Shown here: in pieces, positions 8,961-15,105 of the stretch
Layout of the letters: every line of letters starts with the position of its first letter
How positions within the stretch are numbered: the first letter of the stretch is position 1
Assembly (NCBI GenBank): GCA_009996555.1
Contig: JAACZX010000008.1
Location: 1-16,348, forward strand
DNA from: Chitinophagaceae bacterium
Lineage (GTDB): Bacteria > Bacteroidota > Bacteroidia > Chitinophagales > Chitinophagaceae
Reading direction: 5' to 3'
Length of the DNA stretch: 16,348 nt
Translations under genes and position numbers: made by a program
The notes under the pieces: model-generated
What the model was told of the DNA's origin: nothing
Databases searched by the model: none
The model's input: the letters and a program-made list of their open reading frames with translations, nothing else

Positions 8961-8970
8961 TCATTTGTTT

Positions 8971-10122
8971 ATGTCTGTTCCTCATTTTAAAATAATTTTT
9001 CCGGGTAAACTTGTAACAGGTAACGGTACATTGCCGCAACTGGCGACCGATGTGTTGGAGTTGCAGCCAAAGAAAGTTTTTATTGCAACCATTACACCGC
9101 TATTAAAAACCATTGATGAGTTTACTGCCACATTCAAACAAGAGAAGATCGAAGTGCTGGTGGATACTTCTATTGTTGCAGAACCATCGTTCAGCGATTT
9201 TGAAACGTTGATGAAGAAGATCGAACCATTCAATCCTGATGTGGTGATCGGTATTGGTGGCGGCAGTGTGTTGGATATTGCAAAGCTTGTTGCTGCACAG
9301 TTAGAGAACGAGCAAACGCTTCGAGAATATGTGGGCATTGGTTTGTTGAAAGGAAGAAAGAAAAAACTCATTTGTGTTCCTGCTACCTCTGGTACAGGAA
9401 GTGAAGTGTCGCCCAATGCAATATTGGTGGATGATGCAGATAATCAGAAGAAAGGAATTATCAGTCCGTTTCTTGTTCCTGATATTGTGTATGTCGATCC
9501 GTTGTTAACGGTTTCTGTTCCGCCGGCAATCACGGCTGCAACAGGAATGGATGCGCTCACACATTGTCTTGAAGCATACACCAACAAATTTGCACAACCG
9601 TTTATTGACCTCTTTGCATACGAAGGCATGAAACTCATTGCTGCAAACATTGTTACTGCTGTTAATGATGGCAGTAATATTGAAGCAAGAGAAAAAGTGG
9701 CGCTGGGGAGTTTGTATGGCGGCTTTTGTCTGGGCCCGGTGAATACTGCCGGTGTGCATGCATTATCGTATCCGTTGGGAAGTATGTATCATTTGGCACA
9801 TGGCTTATCAAATGCCGTGTTATTGCCGTATGTGATGGAGTATAATATTGTTGCATCAGCAGATCGGTATGCGGATGTTGCTGTTGCATTGGGTTGCAAA
9901 TGTGAAGCAGATGCATGGACAACCGCCAAAGCAGGCGTAGAGAAAATAAAAGAATTGAACAAGGCATGTGGCATCCCAGCAACATTAAGAGAAGTGGGTG
10001 TGAAGGAAGAAACCATTCCGCAAATGGCGAGTGAAGCAATGAAGATCCAACGCTTATTAAAAAATAATCCAAGAGAGATTAAGGAAGAAGATGCTGTAGC
10101 AATTTTTAAATCAGCTTATTGA
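8971..10122 (+). CDS. Iron-containing (group III) alcohol dehydrogenase
   Basis: A 383-residue cytoplasmic NAD(P)-dependent alcohol dehydrogenase, the usual family length. The N-terminal dinucleotide domain has G-I-G-G-G-S-V-L-D and A-T-S-G-T-G-S-E-V-S. The helical domain holds all four metal ligands, D194 and H198 (G-M-D-A-L-T-H), H263 (G-V-H-A-L-S-Y) and H277 (L-A-H-G), with the same spacing as E. coli FucO. The second His of the H-x-x-x-H motif, conserved in FucO and many relatives, is Tyr267 here. FucO-type enzymes reduce lactaldehyde or similar short aldehydes. Between two pyruvate-releasing lyase homologues, the natural role is reduction of the aldehyde they release (inference). The chosen ATG gives M-S-V-P-H-F-K-I-I-F and avoids a long overlap with the upstream gene. 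The stop is 2 nt before the next start. Confidence 0.9.
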   Translation: MSVPHFKIIFPGKLVTGNGTLPQLATDVLELQPKKVFIATITPLLKTIDEFTATFKQEKIEVLVDTSIVAEPSFSDFETLMKKIEPFNPDVVIGIGGGSVLDIAKLVAAQLENEQTLREYVGIGLLKGRKKKLICVPATSGTGSEVSPNAILVDDADNQKKGIISPFLVPDIVYVDPLLTVSVPPAITAATGMDALTHCLEAYTNKFAQPFIDLFAYEGMKLIAANIVTAVNDGSNIEAREKVALGSLYGGFCLGPVNTAGVHALSYPLGSMYHLAHGLSNAVLLPYVMEYNIVASADRYADVAVALGCKCEADAWTTAKAGVEKIKELNKACGIPATLREVGVKEETIPQMASEAMKIQRLLKNNPREIKEEDAVAIFKSAY

Positions 10123-10124
10123 TA

Positions 10125-11084
10125 ATGGAAGAAAATAAAAAAACGCAAGATGCTCAAAACTCCCCTTCAGGGGTTGGGGGCAAAAAGTTTAGTGGTGTGA
10201 TCGTTCCGGCTGTAACGCCGCTTACAAAGCAATTGCAAATTGATGAAGCAGCTGTTGCCAAACTGTTCAACTCTTTTCATCAGCATAATATTTCACCCTT
10301 CATTTTAGGAACAACCGGTGAGTCTGCATCGTTACCGGCTGAAGTAAAAGAACAATATGTAAAAGCTGCAGCAAAGAATAAACAGGCCGACACAGTTTTG
10401 TATGCAGGCATTTCATCGAATGTCGTAAGTGAATCAATTGAGTTTGCAAAGTTTTGTGCTGACAATGCGGTGGACGCAATAGCCGTTACATTACCATCTT
10501 ACTATGCGTTAACAGAAACGCAGATGAAACAGTATTTTGAAACATTGGCAGATGCAGTTCCGTTGCCTTTGATCATTTATAATATTCCTGCAACCACGCA
10601 CATGAGTATTCCGTTACAGTTGATCGATGACCTAAGTCATCACCCCAACATTATTGCGACAAAAGATTCGGAACGCAGTGATGAAAGATTAAAACAATCA
10701 TTGGAGTTGTGGAAGGATCGGGAAGACTTTGGACATTTTCTCGGTTGGGCGGCTAAGTCAGCGGAAGCATTAATAGGCGGCAGCGATGGGTTGATACCAA
10801 GCACAGGAAACCTGATGCCTGAGATCTACCATGAAATGGAACAAGCAGTTGAAGCTGGCGATCATGCAAAAGCATTCGACATGCAAAAGCTCAGCGATGT
10901 CTATGGCAATTTGTACCAGGGTGGAAAAACATTGGGCGAAAGCCTGTGGGCATTGAAAGCGTTGATGCAGCACAAAGGCATTTGTAAAGATGTGGTGATG
11001 CCTCCGTTGCAATCATTAGGTGAAGAAGAAAAAAGTAATTTGATGAAAGCATTTATGGAATTACGCAACTCCGTTGGCGGCTAA
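10125..11084 (+). CDS. DapA/NAL-family Schiff-base lyase (second copy)
   Basis: A 319-residue cytoplasmic TIM barrel of the DapA/NAL family, more canonical than the copy at 7983. It has G62-T-T-G-E66, Y152 (I-Y-N-I-P) and the Schiff-base lysine K180 (A-T-K-D-S), with the family spacing of 28. The Y-N-I-P is followed by A-T-T-H rather than the S-R-T of DapA, so the aspartate-semialdehyde-binding arginine is missing and a sugar-acid aldolase or dehydratase role (N-acetylneuraminate lyase or keto-deoxy-aldonate type) fits better than lysine synthesis. The fold begins at about residue 20 (K-K-F-S-G-V-I-V-P-A-V-T-P). The preceding 19 residues are an unusual tail whose N-S-P-S-G-V-G-G (12-19) is encoded by a palindromic repeat. 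The ATG lies 2 nt after the alcohol dehydrogenase stop, indicating translational coupling. Confidence 0.88.
   Translation: MEENKKTQDAQNSPSGVGGKKFSGVIVPAVTPLTKQLQIDEAAVAKLFNSFHQHNISPFILGTTGESASLPAEVKEQYVKAAAKNKQADTVLYAGISSNVVSESIEFAKFCADNAVDAIAVTLPSYYALTETQMKQYFETLADAVPLPLIIYNIPATTHMSIPLQLIDDLSHHPNIIATKDSERSDERLKQSLELWKDREDFGHFLGWAAKSAEALIGGSDGLIPSTGNLMPEIYHEMEQAVEAGDHAKAFDMQKLSDVYGNLYQGGKTLGESLWALKALMQHKGICKDVVMPPLQSLGEEEKSNLMKAFMELRNSVGG
10158..10181 (+). repeat. Translated palindromic repeat, copy D (inside the second lyase gene)
   Basis: The palindrome CCCCT (10162-10166) / AGGGG (10169-10173) plus a following G-run is read in frame as N-S-P-S-G-V-G-G (residues 12-19). It is 19/24 identical to copy A in the rhamnosidase and is translated in the same frame. 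No other in-frame ATG exists between 10125 and the conserved core, so the repeat is translated unless a non-ATG start is used. Confidence 0.7.
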
Positions 11085-11161
11085 AGCCCCGACGGCGGTT
11101 GATTGAAAAGTAAATAAACTACTCAAACCGCCGACAGGGTTTACAACCGCTGTCGGGGTTT
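11083..11161. repeat. Three-copy inverted/direct repeat between lyase and pdxA
   Basis: Three copies of a ~17-nt unit resembling AACCGCYGWCRGGGTTT fill this junction: inverted at 11083-11100, direct at 11126-11142 and direct at 11145-11161. Copies 1 and 2 can pair through CGGCGGTT/AACCGCCG (11093-11100/11126-11133). Copies 2 and 3 can pair through CCGACAG/CTGTCGG. Alternative, mutually exclusive hairpins are therefore possible. The first copy begins inside the lyase stop codon and the last ends 16 nt before the pdxA ATG. No U-tract follows. It is probably a dispersed repeat and may tune expression or mRNA stability between the two genes. Confidence 0.65.
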
Positions 11162-11177
11162 GTACAAACATTCGAAG

Positions 11178-12203
11178 ATGAATAAACCCGTTTTAGCAAT
11201 CTCCATGGGCGATCCTGCAAGCATCGGTCCCGAGATTGCAGTAAAAGCACTGTTGCAAAAAGAAACCTACAACATCTGCAAACCATTGTTGGTTGGTGAT
11301 GCAGCCGTGTTTCAGCAGATCATTGAAAAGTTACAACTGCCAGTCAAGGTACATGCAGTAGCAAAAGTTGCTGATGCAAAATTTGAGCTGGGAACAATTG
11401 ATGTGTATGATCTTGGTATTACAGATATATCGAAGCTGGAATTTGGTAAGATCAACGCCATGTGTGGTGAAGCGTCGTTCCAGGCAGTGAAGAAAGCAAT
11501 TGAATTAGCATTGGCGAAGGAAGTTGATGGAACAGTAACAGGTCCCATCAATAAAAAATCGATCAACGAAGCCGGACATCATTTTGCCGGTCACACAGAA
11601 ATTTATGCGCATTATACCAACACCAAAAAATATGCAATGCTGTTGGTGGAAGATAATATCAATGTGATTCATGTAAGTACGCATGTATCGCTTCGACAAG
11701 CTTGCGACTTAGTGAAGAAAGATCGCATTATACAAGTGATCGAATTGATCGTTGATGGGCTGAAACGTTTAGGAAAAACAAATTTGAAAATAGGTGTGGC
11801 GGGATTAAATCCGCATGCAGGTGATAGCGGTTTGTTTGGAACAGAAGATGATGAGGAAATTTTACCGGCAGTGGAAGAAGCAAGAAGATTAGGTTTTGAT
11901 GTGGAAGGTCCCGTGCCACCTGATACCATGTTTGCAAAAGCAGCCATGGGGGCGTATGGTGGTGTTGTAGCAATGTACCACGACCAGGGACATATTCCTT
12001 TTAAGCTTGCAGGTTTTAAATGGAATGCAGAAAAACAACAGATGGATAGTGTGAAAGGTGTGAACATTACATTGGGTTTGCCCATTGTGCGTACATCAGT
12101 TGATCATGGAACTGCTTTTGAAATTGCAGGCAAGGGCATTGCAAGTGCCGATGCAATGGTATTGGCGATTGAAAGTGCGGTGCAGTTGAGCAAGCACAAG
12201 TGA
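11178..12203 (+). CDS. pdxA: PdxA-family 4-phospho-acid dehydrogenase, PdxA2 type by context
   Basis: A 341-residue member of the 4-hydroxythreonine-4-phosphate dehydrogenase family, of normal length. It opens with M-G-D-P-A-S-I-G-P-E. The three metal-binding histidines are H169 (S-T-H-V-S-L), H213 (N-P-H-A-G-D) and H268 (Y-H-D-Q-G-H), with H-G-T-A-F-E-I-A-G-K-G near the C-terminus. In vitamin B6 synthesis PdxA oxidises and decarboxylates 4-phosphohydroxythreonine. The PdxA2 subgroup, paired with DUF1537 kinases, does the same chemistry on 4-phospho-D-threonate or erythronate and yields dihydroxyacetone phosphate and CO2. The next gene is a DUF1537 kinase and no pdxJ is nearby, so the catabolic role is favoured; sequence alone does not exclude B6 synthesis. 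The start is the ATG giving M-N-K-P-V-L-A-I-S; the TTG at 11160 lies in the repeat and is rejected. Confidence 0.87.
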   Translation: MNKPVLAISMGDPASIGPEIAVKALLQKETYNICKPLLVGDAAVFQQIIEKLQLPVKVHAVAKVADAKFELGTIDVYDLGITDISKLEFGKINAMCGEASFQAVKKAIELALAKEVDGTVTGPINKKSINEAGHHFAGHTEIYAHYTNTKKYAMLLVEDNINVIHVSTHVSLRQACDLVKKDRIIQVIELIVDGLKRLGKTNLKIGVAGLNPHAGDSGLFGTEDDEEILPAVEEARRLGFDVEGPVPPDTMFAKAAMGAYGGVVAMYHDQGHIPFKLAGFKWNAEKQQMDSVKGVNITLGLPIVRTSVDHGTAFEIAGKGIASADAMVLAIESAVQLSKHK

Positions 12204-12267
12204 GTGGTGAGTGTGTTGATTGCAGCACATTGTTGATTTTTTATCAGCCTCTTGATAATTAATGAAT

Positions 12268-12352
12268 GCAGCCCTGAAAGGGCTAAATATGAATAGCCAC
12301 GGGTTTCAACCCGTGGAAGAAAAATAAAAAACACAGAGCTCCGTAGGAGCGA
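12268..12352. repeat. Composite repeat with three palindromic modules
   Basis: Three perfect hairpins in tandem fill the gap before the kinase: AGCCCT-GAA-AGGGCT (12270-12284), CCACGGG-TTTCAA-CCCGTGG (12297-12316) and GCTCC-GTA-GGAGC (12338-12350). The modules resemble dispersed intergenic repeats that I associate with Chitinophagaceae and other soil bacteria; this recognition is from memory and untested. A weaker hairpin, TTATCA/TGATAA, sits at 12241-12258. The rest of the 179-nt gap is AT-rich without a clear promoter. Confidence 0.65.
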
Positions 12353-12382
12353 CCTGTTTATCAAATAAGAATTGCATTTAAA

Positions 12383-13498
12383 ATGATTGCCGTAATAGCC
12401 GATGATTTTACAGGAGCAGCTGAATTAGCTGGCATCAGTCTGCGTTACGGACTGAAAGTAGAATTGTATACATGTGATATGGTTGCAACAGATGCAGATG
12501 TTGTGATCGTTTCAACAGATAGCCGCTCTTTGAATAAAACAGCAGCACTGCAAAAAACAGAACAGGTAGTACAACAAGTGTTGCAGTTGAATCCTATTTT
12601 GATTTATAAAAAAATCGATTCTGTCTTACGTGGTTATGTGCTGGATGAATTAAAGTTGCAGATGAAGCTGATGCAAAAAGATCAGGCCCTCATTCTTCCA
12701 GCAAATCCATCATTGAACCGAACCGTCAGCAACGGGCAATATTATGTGCAGGGCAAACCGATCAGGGAAACAGGTTTTGCAGCCGATCCGGAGTTTCCTG
12801 CAAAGAGTTCTTTTATTAAGGAATTACTGAATGATGATTCTATTGCAGTTCTGCCACATACTGCAACAATACCATCAACAGGAATTGTTTTGGCAGAAGC
12901 AACATCAGCAGGAGATGTAAAAACATGGGCTGCAAAAGCAACAAATGAGATGGTGCTTGCTGGTGCAGGTGATTTTTATACGGCCTTGCTGCAACAACGC
13001 TATCAGCAACAACCACAGAAAGAATTGCAACTGCAGTTGCCGTTTTTGTATATGTGTGGTACGGCTTATGATCAATCGCAGAAATATATTCAGCAGGTGC
13101 AAGAAGAATCACATATCGTGAACTATGTCGGTAAAAACGAATTACAAGAAGAGAATGCTGAGTTTGTTGATCGCTGCACAAACATGTTACAGCAAAAACA
13201 AAAAGCCATCATTGCGTTTGATGCAGAACAATTGCCGTTTGATGTTTCAGCAATTCAATTGCGGACAAAGATGGCAGCATTAGTTACAGCAATTGTAAAC
13301 AAAGCAAGCCCTGCTGAGCTGTTCATTGAAGGAGGCTCAACAGCAACAGCAATCTTGGAAGCTTTGCAAATACAACAACTCATTCCAGTGAATGAGCTCA
13401 CAAGAGGAGTGGTGCGCATGAAAGCAGGTGACTTGTTCATTACCGTTAAACCGGGCAGTTATGAACTCAGCAAGGAAATAAAACAATTGTTTACATAA
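12383..13498 (+). CDS. DUF1537 four-carbon acid-sugar kinase
   Basis: A 371-residue cytoplasmic kinase of the DUF1537 (OtnK/DtnK) family, slightly shorter than the common ~400-430. The N-terminal substrate domain begins I-A-D-D-F-T-G-A-A-E, with K-K-I-D-S-V-L-R-G near residue 75 and an N-R-T-V-S-N-G-Q-Y-Y-V region. The C-terminal nucleotide domain has F-I-E-G-G-S-T-A-T-A and ends with the V-K-P-G-S element. Characterised members phosphorylate the terminal hydroxyl of D-threonate, D- or L-erythronate, or 3-oxo-tetronate using ATP. No OtnC-type decarboxylase or tetronate dehydrogenase is nearby, but a PdxA homologue is immediately upstream. This fits direct phosphorylation of a tetronate followed by PdxA2 oxidation and decarboxylation to dihydroxyacetone phosphate (known pairing; its application here is inference). 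Confidence 0.88.
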   Translation: MIAVIADDFTGAAELAGISLRYGLKVELYTCDMVATDADVVIVSTDSRSLNKTAALQKTEQVVQQVLQLNPILIYKKIDSVLRGYVLDELKLQMKLMQKDQALILPANPSLNRTVSNGQYYVQGKPIRETGFAADPEFPAKSSFIKELLNDDSIAVLPHTATIPSTGIVLAEATSAGDVKTWAAKATNEMVLAGAGDFYTALLQQRYQQQPQKELQLQLPFLYMCGTAYDQSQKYIQQVQEESHIVNYVGKNELQEENAEFVDRCTNMLQQKQKAIIAFDAEQLPFDVSAIQLRTKMAALVTAIVNKASPAELFIEGGSTATAILEALQIQQLIPVNELTRGVVRMKAGDLFITVKPGSYELSKEIKQLFT

Positions 13499-13507
13499 TA
13501 GAAAAAA

Positions 13508-13540
13508 TATCCGTGCTCATCAGTGAAATCCGTGAGCACC
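13508..13540. repeat. Short dispersed-type repeat between kinase and second symporter
   Basis: Contains two direct ATCCGTG units (13509-13515 and 13528-13534) and an inverted pair GTGCTCA/TGAGCAC (13513-13519/13533-13539). One reading frame gives S-V-L-I-S-E-I-R, a peptide string that often turns up in spurious bacterial ORFs made from dispersed repeats. It lies 15 nt before the symporter start and has no U-tract for termination. Confidence 0.55.
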
Positions 13541-13554
13541 CCTAACGATTTGCC

Positions 13555-15096
13555 ATGAACCATTTGCATATAGTCGATTACTTCATCATTTTACTTGTTC
13601 TGGGTATAACGCTTTATCTGGGTTTTCGTTTTGCCAAGCGACAAGACACGACGGAGAAATATTTTTTATCAAAAGGAAATTTCCCTGCCTGGGCATTGGG
13701 TTTGTCATTGCTGTCCACACTCATCAGTAGCGTAACATTTCTCGGCTATCCTGCACAGGGTTATACGAGCAACTGGATCTTACTCGTGCAAGGTTTAATG
13801 GTGCCCATCGTTTTGTTAGGAACCATCTGGTTCATTGTGCCACTCTTCCGCAAAGTAATTGGGTTAAGTACGTACGAGTATTTTGAAAAACGTTTTGGTG
13901 TTTTTGCACGTTACTATAGTTCATCATCCTTCATCATCCGGCAGTTTGCAGGTATGGGCACAGTGTTGTTCCTGATCGCCGTTGCCATTCACGAAATGAC
14001 AACCATCAGTCCTTACATCATTCTTGCGGTTGTTGGTTTTGTGTTGGTATTGGTGAATTTAAAAGGAGGAATGCAGGCTGTTATCTGGCTCGATGTGTTC
14101 CAGGGTTTCATGCTATTTGCAAGCGGTATTATTTGCTTGGCTGTATTATTATTCTCTATCAAAGGTGGCGTGCCGGAAGCAATTAAAGTTGCAAGCGAAA
14201 ATAACCGCACTGGTTTTGGTCCTTACGATTTCCGGTTTGATCAACTCACGTTAATTGTCATGATCATTAACGGAGCGTTTTATGCAATTCAAAAATATGC
14301 AACCGATCAAACAGTGGTGCAGCGTTACCTCACAGCTAAGTCCGACAAAGCTGCTGAGAAAGCATCGCTGCTGGGTATTTCACTAACAGTTCCTATCTGG
14401 ACGATCTTCATGTTTATCGGTACTGCATTGTTTGTGTTTTACAAACAAAACAGTTTGCCAGAAGGCGTGAATGCAGAAGCGGTGTTCCCGCATTTTATTA
14501 TGACACAGTTGCCAACAGGTGTAATTGGTTTTTTGGTAGCAGCATTGATCTCCGCTGCTATCTGTAGTCTTAGTGCCGATTTGAATTCTCTTGCCGCAGT
14601 GGGTATGCAGGATTATTATAAAAAACTACGTCCAAAGAAAACAGATAAAGAATATCTCTACATGAGTAAAACTTTTGTGGTGTTGTCGGGACTAATTTCC
14701 ATTGCTATCGGTGCTTTGTATTTGGTATTGGGTAACGAAGGAGTGCTCGGCGTTATCTTCACCATCTATGCTATTTTCTCAGGTGGTATTGTTGGTATTT
14801 TTCTTTTAGGTTTGTTTAGTGCAAGAGCAAATCGGCAGGGCGTTAACATTGGTATCATCACCTGCATTTTGTTTACAGCTTGGGCTTTCTTAACCAGCAC
14901 GCCTGTTGGCGTAAAGGAACCAAAACTTTTACTCGATTTAGGTAATTTTAATTTCACACATCATAAGCTCATGCTCGGCGTTTACAGTCATCTTGTCGTG
15001 ATCGTGGTGGGTTATGTCGCCAGTTTGTTTTTTCCAAAACCAGTACTCGAACCAAATTTGTTGTACAGCAGCTGGAGAGCAAACAGGCATTTATAA
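13555..15096 (+). CDS. Sodium:solute symporter (SSS family), second copy
   Basis: A 513-residue SSS permease, a divergent paralogue of the one at 6343. Shared landmarks are the S-K-G-N-F-P-A-W-A-L-G-L-S loop leading into S-T-L-I-S-S-V-T-F-L-G, the E-K-R-F-G segment, G-G-M-Q-A-V-I-W-L-D, and the helix around 333-360 (S-A-A-I-C-S-L-S-A-D-L-N-S-L-A-A). That helix differs from the first copy's S-S-N-M-N-A-S-A-T-V-F-T, so ion or substrate coupling may differ. The protein is hydrophobic throughout, with about 13 membrane segments. It follows the kinase by 56 nt and precedes the secreted hydrolase by 9 nt. A second importer in one locus suggests two different products, for example a neutral sugar and a sugar acid, but this is inference. 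Confidence 0.92.
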   Translation: MNHLHIVDYFIILLVLGITLYLGFRFAKRQDTTEKYFLSKGNFPAWALGLSLLSTLISSVTFLGYPAQGYTSNWILLVQGLMVPIVLLGTIWFIVPLFRKVIGLSTYEYFEKRFGVFARYYSSSSFIIRQFAGMGTVLFLIAVAIHEMTTISPYIILAVVGFVLVLVNLKGGMQAVIWLDVFQGFMLFASGIICLAVLLFSIKGGVPEAIKVASENNRTGFGPYDFRFDQLTLIVMIINGAFYAIQKYATDQTVVQRYLTAKSDKAAEKASLLGISLTVPIWTIFMFIGTALFVFYKQNSLPEGVNAEAVFPHFIMTQLPTGVIGFLVAALISAAICSLSADLNSLAAVGMQDYYKKLRPKKTDKEYLYMSKTFVVLSGLISIAIGALYLVLGNEGVLGVIFTIYAIFSGGIVGIFLLGLFSARANRQGVNIGIITCILFTAWAFLTSTPVGVKEPKLLLDLGNFNFTHHKLMLGVYSHLVVIVVGYVASLFFPKPVLEPNLLYSSWRANRHL

Positions 15097-15105
15097 ATGA
15101 TAATT

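Noticed and set aside
8911..8970. Upstream non-ATG start for the Fe-ADH
   Set aside because: It would overlap the preceding gene by 50 nt and add 20 unrelated residues. The ATG at 8971 gives FucO-like numbering of the metal ligands.
5121..9000. Reading the locus as a sialic acid operon (sialidase-like domain, SSS importer, NAL-like lyase)
   Set aside because: No NanE, NanK, NagA/NagB or mutarotase genes are present, the propeller lacks the R-I-P motif, and the rest of the operon handles acid sugars.
11160..11177. TTG start for pdxA, six codons upstream
   Set aside because: It sits in the repeat array. The ATG at 11178 gives the normal family N-terminus.
12268..12352. CRISPR-like array
   Set aside because: The hairpin modules differ from one another and there are no regularly spaced identical repeats or cas genes.
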